In this document: positions 23,391-31,570 of the stretch, in pieces
How the letters are laid out: each line of letters starts with the position of its first letter
Numbering within the stretch: position 1 is the first letter of the stretch
From: CAZOIA01 sp964579675
GTDB lineage: Bacteria > Planctomycetota > Phycisphaerae > UBA1845 > PWPN01
Reading direction: 5' to 3'
Assembly: GCA_964579675.1 (NCBI GenBank)
Contig: CAZOIA010000018.1
Location: forward strand, 1-43,716
DNA length: 43,716 bases
Notes under the pieces: generated by a model
What the model was told of the DNA's origin: nothing
Seen by the model: the letters and a program-made list of their open reading frames with translations, nothing else
Databases searched by the model: none
Made by a program: the position numbers and the translations under genes

Positions 23391-24620
23391 ATGCCACGGC
23401 ATACACGGCGTCGATTTCTCTCCGGGGCCGCCGGGCTGGCTGGAGCACTCTGTTGCAACTGGCCGCTGAGGGCTGACACGATGAAGACTGCCAGGATCGC
23501 CAGAGTCGAGTCGATCCCGCTGACTTATCCGACGGCGGGGCGGTTCAAGTTCTTCGAGGGGCCGGGCGGCGAACCGCTGGGGCGGCAAACCGTCGTGGTC
23601 AAGATCACCGCCGAGGACGGCACCGTCGGCTGGGGACAGAGCGTCCCGACCAACAAGTGGAGCTACGAGACGCTCGAAACCGTCCATACCACGATCCAGC
23701 GCTATCTGGCACCGGTGCTGATCGGGAAGAACGCCTTCGACCTCGACGCGATCAACACCGCGATGGACAGGATCATCGCCCCGTCGTTCTCGACCGGCCA
23801 GCCGATCTGCAAGGCGGGGATCGACCTGGCCCTGTTCGACCTTACGGGCAAGCTGCTGGGGCAAACCGCCGGCCAGCGATGGAAGCGCACGGGCCGAGAC
23901 CGGATCACCCTCAGTTGGACGCTCAATCCGCGCGAGCTCGACGACATCGCCGGCCTCATCGAGCAGGGCCGCCAGCGCGGCTACCAGAACTTCAACGTCA
24001 AGGTCGCGCCCGATCCGAAGTTCGACGTCGAGATGTGCCGGATCGTCAAACGGCTCGCGCCCGACGGCTTCCTATGGGCCGACGCCAACGGCGGCTACGA
24101 CCAGGCGACCGCTCTCGACGCCGCGCCCAAGTTGGCCGCTGCGGGGGCGGCCGTGCTCGAACAACCCCTCAAGCCGAACCGCTTCACCGGCTATCGCAAA
24201 CTCAAAAAACAAGGTGCACTGCCCATCATCATGGACGAAGGCGTCGTCTCGGCAGTGGAACTGGAGGAGTTCATCAAGCTCGACATGCTGGACGGGGTGG
24301 CCATGAAGCCCGCCCGGTGCGGCGGCCTGACCGAAGCCCGCCGGCAGATCGAGCTGGTGCAGAGCCGCGGCCTCATGTTCCTCGGCAGCGGGCTCACCGA
24401 CCCCGACATCTCGCTGGCTGCGTCGCTGCTGTTGTACGGGGCCTACGCGCTTCGGTACCCAGCCGCGCTCAACGGCCCGCAGTTCCTGGCGGCCCTCAGC
24501 ATCCTCAGACAGCCCTTTGAACCCGTGGCCGGCCAACTGGCGGTCCCAGCCGGTATCGGACTGGGCGTGCAAGTGGACGAGCAGAAGCTGCAGGAGCATC
24601 GGCTGAAAGACGTGGGATGA
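23391..24620 (+). CDS. Tat-exported mandelate racemase/muconate lactonizing-like enzyme (enolase superfamily)
   Basis: 409 residues from the ATG at 23391, with GAGGTGG just upstream; a GTG at 23373 is the alternative. A Tat signal, TRRRFLSGAAGLAGAL, opens the protein. Barrel residues: Lys204 in NFNVKVAP, metal ligands Asp231 (WADANGG), Glu257 (VLEQPL) and Asp282/Glu283 (IIMDEG), and MKPARCGG near 306. The superfamily abstracts a proton next to a carboxylate, usually for sugar-acid dehydration or epimerisation. It overlaps functionally with the upstream oxidoreductase. Enzyme class is sure; substrate is unknown. Confidence 0.9.
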   Translation: MPRHTRRRFLSGAAGLAGALCCNWPLRADTMKTARIARVESIPLTYPTAGRFKFFEGPGGEPLGRQTVVVKITAEDGTVGWGQSVPTNKWSYETLETVHTTIQRYLAPVLIGKNAFDLDAINTAMDRIIAPSFSTGQPICKAGIDLALFDLTGKLLGQTAGQRWKRTGRDRITLSWTLNPRELDDIAGLIEQGRQRGYQNFNVKVAPDPKFDVEMCRIVKRLAPDGFLWADANGGYDQATALDAAPKLAAAGAAVLEQPLKPNRFTGYRKLKKQGALPIIMDEGVVSAVELEEFIKLDMLDGVAMKPARCGGLTEARRQIELVQSRGLMFLGSGLTDPDISLAASLLLYGAYALRYPAALNGPQFLAALSILRQPFEPVAGQLAVPAGIGLGVQVDEQKLQEHRLKDVG

Positions 24621-24804
24621 CTGCCGGCTTTGGAAAGGCTGTTGTCGCCCATTCCCCACCCGCAGCTCGAAGGAAAGGGATGTCAAATCGCTGGATCGCT
24701 CTCTACGCCAAGCCCTGCCAGCTCAGCGTGCTTTGTGACACTGTGAGCCCAGCGCTCATCGGCGAGGCGAACCGGGGCGCTCTTGCGCGATACCACCCGA
24801 TTGG

Positions 24805-24892
24805 TCATCTCGCCGCTTCCTCGACGATCCGAATCTCCTCGTCCGTCAGGCCGTAGAGTTCGTGCACGACCGGGTCAATGCGGCGGTCCGAT
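24805..24892 (-). pseudogene. Remnant of a Type IIG restriction gene 3' end (copy X)
   Basis: The minus strand reads RRIDPVVHELYGLTDEEIRI, then VEEAAR and a TGA at 24805. This matches the last 27 residues of the intact restriction enzyme (KIDALVYELYGLTGDEIRI and VEEATGS). Upstream of it the frame meets palindrome A at once. No other part of the gene is present. The 180 bases from 24621 to 24804 hold nothing I recognise. Confidence 0.8.
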
Positions 24893-24902
24893 ATTGTATA
24901 TG

Positions 24903-24968
24903 AACAGGGATAGACAGGATACTCAGGATGGTTTCTCATTCATCCTGCCCATCCTGTCTATCCTTGTT
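24903..24968. repeat. 66-bp imperfect palindrome A
   Basis: The left arm AACAGGGATAGACAGGAT pairs with the right arm ATCCTGTCTATCCTTGTT around a short centre. Near-identical copies lie at 25103-25167 and 25565-25630. Confidence 0.85.
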
Positions 24969-25000
24969 ATGTTCTCCCCTCTGCGTCCTGGTATTCTGTA

Positions 25001-25093
25001 TCATGAACCCGTCGCCTCCTCCACGATGCGGATCTCGTCGTCGGTCAGGCCGTAGAGCCTGTACACCAGGGCGTTAATCCGGCGGTTCGCCAT
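25001..25093 (-). pseudogene. Remnant of a Type IIG restriction gene 3' end (copy Y)
   Basis: The minus strand reads ANRRINALVYRLYGLTDDEI, then RIVEEATGS and TGA at 25001. It matches the end of the intact enzyme even more closely than copy X, including the final EEATGS. It opens with a chance ATG at 25093 and is bounded upstream by palindrome B. A spacer of about 30 bases beyond its stop is also similar to that beyond the intact gene. Confidence 0.82.
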
Positions 25094-25102
25094 TGTATAT
25101 GC

Positions 25103-25167
25103 ACAGGGATAGACAGGATACTCAGGATGGTTTCTGATTCATCCTGCCCATCCTGTCTATCCTTGTT
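25103..25167. repeat. 65-bp imperfect palindrome B
   Basis: Same element as palindrome A. Its right end overlaps the 3' end of the GxxExxY gene and supplies that gene's last residues (EQG) and TAG stop. Confidence 0.85.
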
Positions 25168-25540
25168 CCTTTTTCTTTCCGTATAGCCTCTTGTACTCCA
25201 GGCGCGCGGTGCCGAAGTTCACCAGGAGTCCAACAGGCAAACCCGTCGCCTTGAGGTAGTTGATCGTTTGCGCCATGTGCTCCGGCGCCAGCGCCTTGAC
25301 CGCCTTCAACTCCACGATCACGATCTCTTCCACGACCAAGTCGGCAAAGAACTCGCCGACACAGCGCTCCCGGAACATGACCTTCAAGGGAGGCTGCTGT
25401 TCCACACGCAATCCCTTCTCGCGCAAAGCGATCACCAAGGCGTTCTCATAGACGGATTCCAGGAATCCGGCACCCAACTCGTTGATCACCTCGAAACAGC
25501 AGCCAAGGATTTTCTCCGTGATATCGGCATGGGCCAGCAT
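25157..25540 (-). CDS. GxxExxY protein
   Basis: 127 residues. The family name motif is at INELGAGFLESVYENAL near the N-terminus, followed by VGEFFADLVVEEIVIVELKAV, a PD-(D/E)xK-like core (Asp, then ExK as ELK), and HMAQTINYLKATGLPVGLLVNFG. The family is widespread in metagenomes; the fold suggests a nuclease, but no function is established. It is enclosed by palindromes B and C, 120 bases from a Type IIG restriction gene on the same strand. The stop codon lies inside palindrome B. Confidence 0.9.
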   Translation of the reverse strand: MLAHADITEKILGCCFEVINELGAGFLESVYENALVIALREKGLRVEQQPPLKVMFRERCVGEFFADLVVEEIVIVELKAVKALAPEHMAQTINYLKATGLPVGLLVNFGTARLEYKRLYGKKKEQG

Positions 25541-25564
25541 AACGAAGTCTCTCTCATTAAAATG

Positions 25565-25630
25565 AACAGGGATAGACAGGATATTCAGGATGGTCTCTCA
25601 TTTATCCTGCCCATCCTGTCTATCCTTGTT
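25565..25630. repeat. 66-bp imperfect palindrome C
   Basis: Third copy of the palindrome, between the GxxExxY start and the restriction gene stop; the following TTATATTCTCC matches the sequence after copy A. Confidence 0.85.
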
Positions 25631-25661
25631 ATATTCTCCTATCTGCGTCTTGCCATTCTAT

Positions 25662-28616
25662 TCATGAGCCCGTCGCCTCCTCGACGATGCGAATCTCGTC
25701 GCCGGTCAGGCCGTACAGCTCGTACACCAGCGCGTCAATCTTGCGGTCGGTGGCGTCAATCTGACGCTGAAACACCGTCTTGTCGTGGCCCGTCTTCGCC
25801 GCCGCAAGTCGCTTGTGCAACGTTAGCATCCGATCGACCAGTGAAACCAGCTTCTCTGCATCCAAGTCAGATCGTGGGAGTCGGACGGGAAGCGCTCTCG
25901 TCTGTGCGATGATTATTTTCGGGAAGTCATCACGTCGCGCAACGCTGTTGTAAGTCCGGAAGTACCAAGCAAGCAGTTGTGAGTTGATTAGCCCGAGGAA
26001 ATACCGAAGGTCCAGCGAGCAATCAGGCTTCCTCAAGAGGCTCTGAACGGACTGGCTGGTGAGGAACGTTGAGTCCGTGAAGATAGCCTGCAGGCGATAG
26101 CGCCTGCTCAATACCTGTCGTATCAATACGCGAGGTCGTGAGAAGAACTCAAACGGTTTCGACTTCTCGATCTCTTCTGGGTAGTCAACGTATTTCTCTT
26201 CACCAAGATCAAACCTGTATCGCTGCAGCGGTCCAGCGATCGCACGTACCGGGCGAACCATGCTTTCATCGCGGTCAGCCGGTTTGAATACCTCGACCCC
26301 CCGCTTGACATCGACATGGTCACCAAGCGTCGTGCCAGACGATCTGAGCTTGGAGATCAGTTGAGACTCTACGACAGAACAGGTGATCAAGAACTCATTC
26401 TCGTCCCCAGCGGGCCATGTTCGGTAATCGCCCGTCTTATGAAACTCCTCAAACTGAGCCAGAGATGAAATCCGATATCGCTGCGGGAAGACATATAGAT
26501 CGAGTCCTCCCCCACCTGATTCATCATGCGCCTTCTGTGCGGTAACGACGACAGTGTCTATGTACGCGCCATGGAACACGTCAAACGGTAGGCTGACAAA
26601 TGACTTTGGATCGAACTCCTTGAGGAAGATCTGTCGGAGGTGTCTTGCTGAGGGTGTAGACGTCCACCCTGATGGGATGATCATTCCGAGGAACCCGCTT
26701 CGCGTGAGCAGGTTGGCGGCCTGCTCCATGAAGAGCAGGAAACTATCGAATGAGTTCCGCGGTGATTCGAACGCGCCCCTTAGGAAGTGCATCTCGGGTT
26801 CGCTGAAGGCTGCCCCATACGGCGGATTCCCGATGACGGCGTCGAAGCCGCCTTGCTTGAAGACTTCGGGGAACTCGGCGTGCCAGTCGAAGGCGTTGAT
26901 GCGGTAGCGCTCCTCCTCGTCGAAGAGGTCCATCTGCCGGTTCTCGTAGAAGTCGGGCCCGATGAGCGAGTTGCCGCACTTGATGTTGTCGGCCAGGTCG
27001 GGCAGGGCCCGCTCGTGATACAGGCGGAGCTGGTGGTCGAGGGTTTGCTGGTTTTCGCCTTCAAGGACCTTGAGCAGGAGCGAGAGCTTGGTGACCTCGA
27101 CGGCCTGGGGGTCGATGTCCACGCCGTAGATGTTGTTGAGCAGGATGCGTTTTCGTTCGGCGGTGGTCAGTCGCCAGTCGTTATGGCCGGCCTGGTAGAG
27201 CTTGGGGTTTCTCCCGCGGGTGTGCTTGGCCGGGTCGTGCGCGGCGTAGAAGTCGCGGTGCCAGTTCAACAGGTACTGATACGCCCCGAGCAGGAACGAC
27301 CCGGAACCGCAAGCGGGGTCGAGGATGCGGAGTTTGGCCGCCTGTTTTGGGGTCATTGCGGGGCGGGGGCGGTTGCTCCGGTCGGGGACTGACCCGGCCC
27401 GAGGACGACCCGGCTCGCTGGTGGCCGGCTCGCTGGGGGCGGGCTCGCTGGGGGCGGGCGAGTCGCCCAGGAGTCGGCCTACGGTGTTGGCGACGATGTA
27501 GTCCACGATATAAGTGGGCGTGTAGTAGACGCCGCCGGCCTTTTTGACCTCGGGCTTCTCCTCCACCACGGCCCGGTGGCCTTTGGTGAGCCGGATGACC
27601 TTGCCGAGGAACTGCTCGTAGACGTGGCCGAGGATCTCCGGGGGCAGCACGGAGAACTCGTACGGGCTGTCGGGGTAGTACAGGCTCCCGATGATGTCGC
27701 GCAGGACCTTATCGTCGAGCTTGAGGCTCAGCGTCAGCTCGTCGGGCGGCTCGCGCCCTTTCTCGGGTGCGAAGTGAAACAGGCCGGAGTTGTAACGCTC
27801 GTCGGCCCGGCGGAAGGTCTCGGCGAGCCGGGGGTAGATGCTCGGGCCGCTGAGCAAGGCGCGGAGCTCGCGGTCCTCGATCCCGCGGTCCTCGCACATC
27901 CGCAGGAAGATGATCCGGTCAATGGTGCGCTGGACGGCGAAGTTGAGATCGCGGCGCGAGAGCCCGGCGTTGCGCAGGGCGAGATTGCGGGCGAGGGCGT
28001 CGCGCCAGCCCTCGATTTCCTGGAGGAACGCGGCATCGACCTCGGCCGTGCCCCGCTTGCGCCTGGCGGATTCGGCGTACTTGTCGAACGAGCCTTTGAG
28101 GATCGCGCCGCGCGAGAAGATCGACGCGATCTCGTCCCAGCGGTCCGGGTACTGACCGTACTGGAAGTAGAGGGTGCGGGCGGTCGAGGCCTTATCGTTT
28201 TTGTTCGGCTTCACCCGGCAATCGTAAACGGCGAACTCCTCGAAGTCGGTCAAAATACTGAGCGGCAGCTTGGCGGACCATGCGTAGCGGCGGAGCTGGT
28301 AGGCGGGGTGTACGTCCTGGCGGATGTCCACCGACGGTTTCTTGGCCTCGACGAAGAACTTGCGCGTGCCGCCGATGCGGAAGCAGTAGTCGGGGGCCTT
28401 GGTCGCCCCGCCCACCTTGATCGCGTCCTCGTGAATCACGTCCTTGTACGCCTCGGCGTGGCCCTGTTTGTTGTCCACGTCCCAGCCGAGGGCGTCGAAG
28501 AAGGGGTCGATGAACTCGCGTCGGATCTGGGTTTCGTTGTAGCGCCCGGACCGGTAGGCGTCGGCGTTACGGTCGAATCGTTCGACCAGTTCAAGGACGG
28601 GCTCGGGAGCGGGCAT
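25662..28616 (-). CDS. Type IIG restriction-modification enzyme (nuclease + N6-adenine methylase + target recognition)
   Basis: 984 residues from the ATG at 28614-28616, with GGGAGA 8 bases upstream. Order: PD-(D/E)xK nuclease (APDYCFRIGG then VEAKK; Asp76, Glu90, Lys92), helical linker, methylase motif I LDPACGSGSFLLG (432-444), motif IV IGNPPY (595-600), then the target recognition domain (about 630-920) with a TaqI-like C-terminal part, ending ELYGLTGDEIRI. One chain would cut unmodified DNA and methylate adenine. A Pro/Ser/Glu repeat (PAPSEPAPSEPATSEP, about 387-402) is inserted before motif I. The DNA for the recognition domain (about 25870-26760) is visibly more AT-rich than both sides, suggesting a swap. 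Confidence 0.92.
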   Translation of the reverse strand: MPAPEPVLELVERFDRNADAYRSGRYNETQIRREFIDPFFDALGWDVDNKQGHAEAYKDVIHEDAIKVGGATKAPDYCFRIGGTRKFFVEAKKPSVDIRQDVHPAYQLRRYAWSAKLPLSILTDFEEFAVYDCRVKPNKNDKASTARTLYFQYGQYPDRWDEIASIFSRGAILKGSFDKYAESARRKRGTAEVDAAFLQEIEGWRDALARNLALRNAGLSRRDLNFAVQRTIDRIIFLRMCEDRGIEDRELRALLSGPSIYPRLAETFRRADERYNSGLFHFAPEKGREPPDELTLSLKLDDKVLRDIIGSLYYPDSPYEFSVLPPEILGHVYEQFLGKVIRLTKGHRAVVEEKPEVKKAGGVYYTPTYIVDYIVANTVGRLLGDSPAPSEPAPSEPATSEPGRPRAGSVPDRSNRPRPAMTPKQAAKLRILDPACGSGSFLLGAYQYLLNWHRDFYAAHDPAKHTRGRNPKLYQAGHNDWRLTTAERKRILLNNIYGVDIDPQAVEVTKLSLLLKVLEGENQQTLDHQLRLYHERALPDLADNIKCGNSLIGPDFYENRQMDLFDEEERYRINAFDWHAEFPEVFKQGGFDAVIGNPPYGAAFSEPEMHFLRGAFESPRNSFDSFLLFMEQAANLLTRSGFLGMIIPSGWTSTPSARHLRQIFLKEFDPKSFVSLPFDVFHGAYIDTVVVTAQKAHDESGGGGLDLYVFPQRYRISSLAQFEEFHKTGDYRTWPAGDENEFLITCSVVESQLISKLRSSGTTLGDHVDVKRGVEVFKPADRDESMVRPVRAIAGPLQRYRFDLGEEKYVDYPEEIEKSKPFEFFSRPRVLIRQVLSRRYRLQAIFTDSTFLTSQSVQSLLRKPDCSLDLRYFLGLINSQLLAWYFRTYNSVARRDDFPKIIIAQTRALPVRLPRSDLDAEKLVSLVDRMLTLHKRLAAAKTGHDKTVFQRQIDATDRKIDALVYELYGLTGDEIRIVEEATGS

Positions 28617-28727
28617 CGCGGGGTCTCCCATCGGGTTCGGTGACGGCCGCGTCGGGGGCACAATCGGATATTCGAACCATCAGGATACGATGGGATGCCG
28701 GCGGTGCCAACCGTTGGCCCGCCCCGG

Positions 28728-28871
28728 TTCGTATCGCCGCGAAACCCTGGCGCGCTCCCCTGCGGGTCGCGGCTAAACGGGCCGCGAACAAGCGCTCCCC
28801 TGCGGGTCGCGGCTAAACGGGCCGCGAACAAGCGCTCCCCTGCGGGTCGCGGCTAAACGGGCCGCGAACAA
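28728..28871. repeat. Three exact 40-bp tandem repeats of the dispersed element
   Basis: Units at 28752-28791, 28792-28831 and 28832-28871 are identical. Each holds the 27-bp element (TGCGGG variant) plus GGGCCGCGAACAA. The 51 bases 28728-28778 recur exactly at 29041-29091. The region 28617-29188 holds no gene; a second low-complexity stretch of TTCGCACSTTCCCACC-like units lies at about 28920-28975. Confidence 0.85.
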
Positions 28872-29040
28872 GTGCCAATGCGAGAAAGTGAGAAAACACC
28901 GGCTGCGACGTGCCTTTTCCACTTTCGCACGTTCCCACCTTCGCACTTTCGCACCTTCCCACCTTCGCACCCTTTGGGCCGGGGTTTCGCGGAGGCACCA
29001 TAGGGTTTCCTCCGGCCCGCCGCCTGGACTGTCGCGCATC

Positions 29041-29144
29041 TTCGTATCGCCGCGAAACCCTGGCGCGCTCCCCTGCGGGTCGCGGCTAAACAAGTGCATG
29101 GATGCAACTCGTGGCCCGTTTAGCCGCGACCCGCAGGGGAGCGC
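29041..29144. repeat. Inverted pair of the dispersed element downstream of asd
   Basis: One copy at 29065-29091 faces an exact reverse-complement copy at 29118-29144, a 27-bp stem with a 26-base loop that itself holds GTGCATGGATGCAAC. It starts 45 bases past the asd stop, so its RNA would fold into a very stable hairpin and may end or protect the asd transcript. Confidence 0.8.
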
Positions 29145-29188
29145 GTTGTGCATCCCCGGAACGTTGATTGTACCTCCGCCGACTGCTG

Positions 29189-30187
29189 CTACAGCAACTC
29201 CGCGATCTGGACGGCGTTGAGGGCGGCGCCTTTGCGGAGCTGGTCGCCGCTGACGAACATGTCGATGCCCCGGCCGTCGGGTTGGCTGATGTCCTGGCGG
29301 ATCCGGCCCACGAGGACGTCGTCGCCGTCGCTCGATTCGATCGGCATGGGGAAGTGGCTCCTGGCGCGGTCGTCCACGATCTGAACACCCGGGGCGCCCG
29401 AGAGGATCTCGCGCACCTGGTGCTCGGTGATCGGCCTGGAGAACGTCATGTTGATGGCCTCGGAGTGGGCCCGCATGATCGGGACGCGGATGCAGGTCGC
29501 GGTGATCCGGATCGCGTCGTTGTGGAACATCTTGCGGGTCTCATCGACCATCTTCATCTCTTCGGTGTTGTAGCCATTGTCGCCTATATCAGAGTTGTGG
29601 CTGAACAGGTTGAACGCGATCTGGTGGGGGAGCACGTTCGGCGTAACAGTCTTGCCCGCGAGAAGGTCGCGGGTCTGCTCCTCGAGCTCGACCATCGCCT
29701 TATAGCCGGCCCCGCTGGCGGCCTGGTAAGTGCTGACCACGACCCGCTCGATCGGGCAGGCTGCGTGCAACGGCCAGACCGGCACCACCATGATGATCGT
29801 CGAGCAGTTCGGATTCGCGATGATCCCCTTGTGCTGCTTGCAGTCCTCGGGGTTCACCTCGGGCACGACCAGCGGGGTGTCGGGGTCCATGCGGAAGGCG
29901 GAGGAGTTGTCCACCACGACGGTGCCGGCCTCCACCGCCAGGGGGGCGAACTTCCTGCTGATCGATCCGCCGGCGGAGAACAGGGCGAGGTCAACGCCCT
30001 TGAAGCTATCTCGGGTCAACTCGAGGACGGTATGAGGCTCACCTTTGAAGGTGATTGTCTTGCCGGCGGACCGGCTGGAGGCCAGGAACGTGATCCTGTC
30101 GTACGGGAACCCGCGCTGCTTCAGCACGCGCAGGAACTCCTGTCCCACGGCGCCGGTGGCGCCCACTACTGCGAGATGTCCGGCCAT
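29189..30187 (-). CDS. asd: Aspartate-semialdehyde dehydrogenase
   Basis: 332 residues. NADP-binding VVGATGAVGQEFLRVL at the start, FSAGGSISRKFAP, the catalytic Cys in IIANPNCSTI, YQAASGAGYKAMVELEEQT, and the late HSEAINMTF with the catalytic His. It reduces aspartyl phosphate to the semialdehyde for lysine, threonine, methionine and diaminopimelate synthesis in the cytoplasm. ATG at 30185-30187 has AGGAG 9 bases upstream. It stands alone, flanked by repeats on both sides. Confidence 0.96.
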   Translation of the reverse strand: MAGHLAVVGATGAVGQEFLRVLKQRGFPYDRITFLASSRSAGKTITFKGEPHTVLELTRDSFKGVDLALFSAGGSISRKFAPLAVEAGTVVVDNSSAFRMDPDTPLVVPEVNPEDCKQHKGIIANPNCSTIIMVVPVWPLHAACPIERVVVSTYQAASGAGYKAMVELEEQTRDLLAGKTVTPNVLPHQIAFNLFSHNSDIGDNGYNTEEMKMVDETRKMFHNDAIRITATCIRVPIMRAHSEAINMTFSRPITEHQVREILSGAPGVQIVDDRARSHFPMPIESSDGDDVLVGRIRQDISQPDGRGIDMFVSGDQLRKGAALNAVQIAELL

Positions 30188-30258
30188 CGCTGGTCAACTC
30201 CTGTCATGCGTAACGCCAAAGAGCCGCGGGTTTCTAGCCCGGTACGTGCTTGGCGTGG

Positions 30259-30357
30259 ATAACGGCTCGGAGCCGGGCCCTGCGAGCCCGGTGCCCCTTC
30301 GCGTCGCGAGAGATTGCCCATCCAAGGAAACACCGGCCTCACAGAGGCCGGCTCTGA
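30259..30357. repeat. REP-like composite element, copy near 30.3 kb
   Basis: CCGGGCCCTGCGAGCCCGG followed after about 45 bases by CCGGCCTCACAGAGGCCGG. Arrangement, spacing and flanks (GATAACGGCTCGGAGC at the left) match the copy near 14.8 kb. It fills the gap between asd and the ABC importer; the rest of 30188-30506 holds nothing I recognise. Confidence 0.8.
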
Positions 30358-30506
30358 GCACGTCGGAATCGGTCAGTTTGAGGATTCTAGTGAATCTGCC
30401 GGGGCCAGGCAATCCTCCGGACGGCGGGCCGGCCGGCGTGCGGGTTTCTCCCCGGCAATTGTCGATGGGATAGGTGAATGACCGACCGCCAATCATGCGC
30501 CGATGG

Positions 30507-31436
30507 CTACCCCTTGACCGCCCCGAGCTGGATGCCCCGGACGAGGTACCTCTGGAGGATGACGAACAGGATGATGAGCGGGACGATGTTCATAACGGTG
30601 GCGGCCATCATGAGTTCGGTCTGCCGGCCGTAGCCCGCCCCGCCTTTGCTTTCGAAGAAGAGCATGCCGATCGGAAGCGTCCGAACGTAGTCGCTCTTGA
30701 CGATGATCAACGGCCAGAAGAATGACGCGTAGTTGCCGAGGAACGTGAAAATCGCCAGCACAATGATCCCCGGACGCGCCAGGGGCAGGATAACGTCGGT
30801 GAAGGTCTGCCATTTGCTGGCCCCGTCAATCTCGGCGGCCTCGTCCAGGCTGGTGGGGATGGTCAGCATGAACTGTCGCAGCAGGAAGGTCCCGAACGCA
30901 CTGAATGCCGCGGGCAGAATCAGCCCCGGATAGGAGTCGAGCAACTGCAGCTTGAACATGATGTAGTAGTTCGGGATCATCAGCACGATCATCGGTATCA
31001 TCATGGTGCCCAGGTACATCAGGAACACGGCATTGCGCCCGGGCCATTTGAGCCGGGCGAACGCATATGCCGCCATCGAACTGGTCACGATCTGGAGGAA
31101 CGTCACCCATGAGGCGACGAAGAGGCTGTTGAAGTACCATCGGCCAAAGTGGATGGGCAGTATCTTGCCCTTGGCGTCGCGCTTGAGGCTCAGCACGATA
31201 TGGTAGTTGTCGGACTTCCACCGGTTGGGCAGGAAGTCGGGGAGGTCCGCTTCGGCGGGCGGCTTGAAACTGGCCAGCAGCATCCAGACGAACGGCACCG
31301 TCATGGTCGAGGCCAGGAGGATCAGCACGACCACCTTGGCGGCACTCAGAACCGGGGACCGGGCGTGCACGGCGCCGGTGGTACCCTTTTCGGCAAGAGG
31401 GTCGTTTTGGAGCAGCTTGTCAGGCTCGTCAGCCAC
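30507..31436 (-). CDS. Sugar ABC transporter permease (MalG-like)
   Basis: 309 residues from a GTG at 31434-31436 with AGTGAGG 5 bases upstream; the upstream frame translates repeats. Six membrane segments are visible, the first as VVVLILLASTMTVPFVWMLLASF. The ATPase-contact EAA loop is EAAEIDGASKWQTFTDVILPLARP. With the second permease and the binding protein upstream it forms a CUT1-type carbohydrate importer in the inner membrane. No ATPase gene is here, so a shared MsmK-like one elsewhere is likely. Confidence 0.92.
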   Translation of the reverse strand: MADEPDKLLQNDPLAEKGTTGAVHARSPVLSAAKVVVLILLASTMTVPFVWMLLASFKPPAEADLPDFLPNRWKSDNYHIVLSLKRDAKGKILPIHFGRWYFNSLFVASWVTFLQIVTSSMAAYAFARLKWPGRNAVFLMYLGTMMIPMIVLMIPNYYIMFKLQLLDSYPGLILPAAFSAFGTFLLRQFMLTIPTSLDEAAEIDGASKWQTFTDVILPLARPGIIVLAIFTFLGNYASFFWPLIIVKSDYVRTLPIGMLFFESKGGAGYGRQTELMMAATVMNIVPLIILFVILQRYLVRGIQLGAVKG

Positions 31437-31532
31437 GTCTTCCTCACTCCATGACGAGTTGCGAATGGTCAATGATGAATGGGGCACAGGCCTGCCCGGT
31501 CTCATTCATCCTCGCCCGTTCGTCATTCTCTA

Positions 31533-31560
31533 TTCATCGTTCATCGTTCATCGTTCATCG
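31533..31560. repeat. Four perfect 7-bp tandem repeats (TTCATCG)
   Basis: TTCATCG occurs four times head to tail between the two permease genes. The whole gap (31437-31570) is of dispersed-repeat character (AATGATGAATGGG, TTCATTCATCC). Confidence 0.8.
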
Positions 31561-31570
31561 TTCTCTTATC

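Noticed and set aside
24880..25060. Frames containing ILPILSILVMF
   Set aside because: They are translations of the 65-bp palindromes, not membrane peptides.
28728..28871. Possible CRISPR array
   Set aside because: Units are contiguous 40-bp direct repeats without variable spacers, and no cas genes are near.
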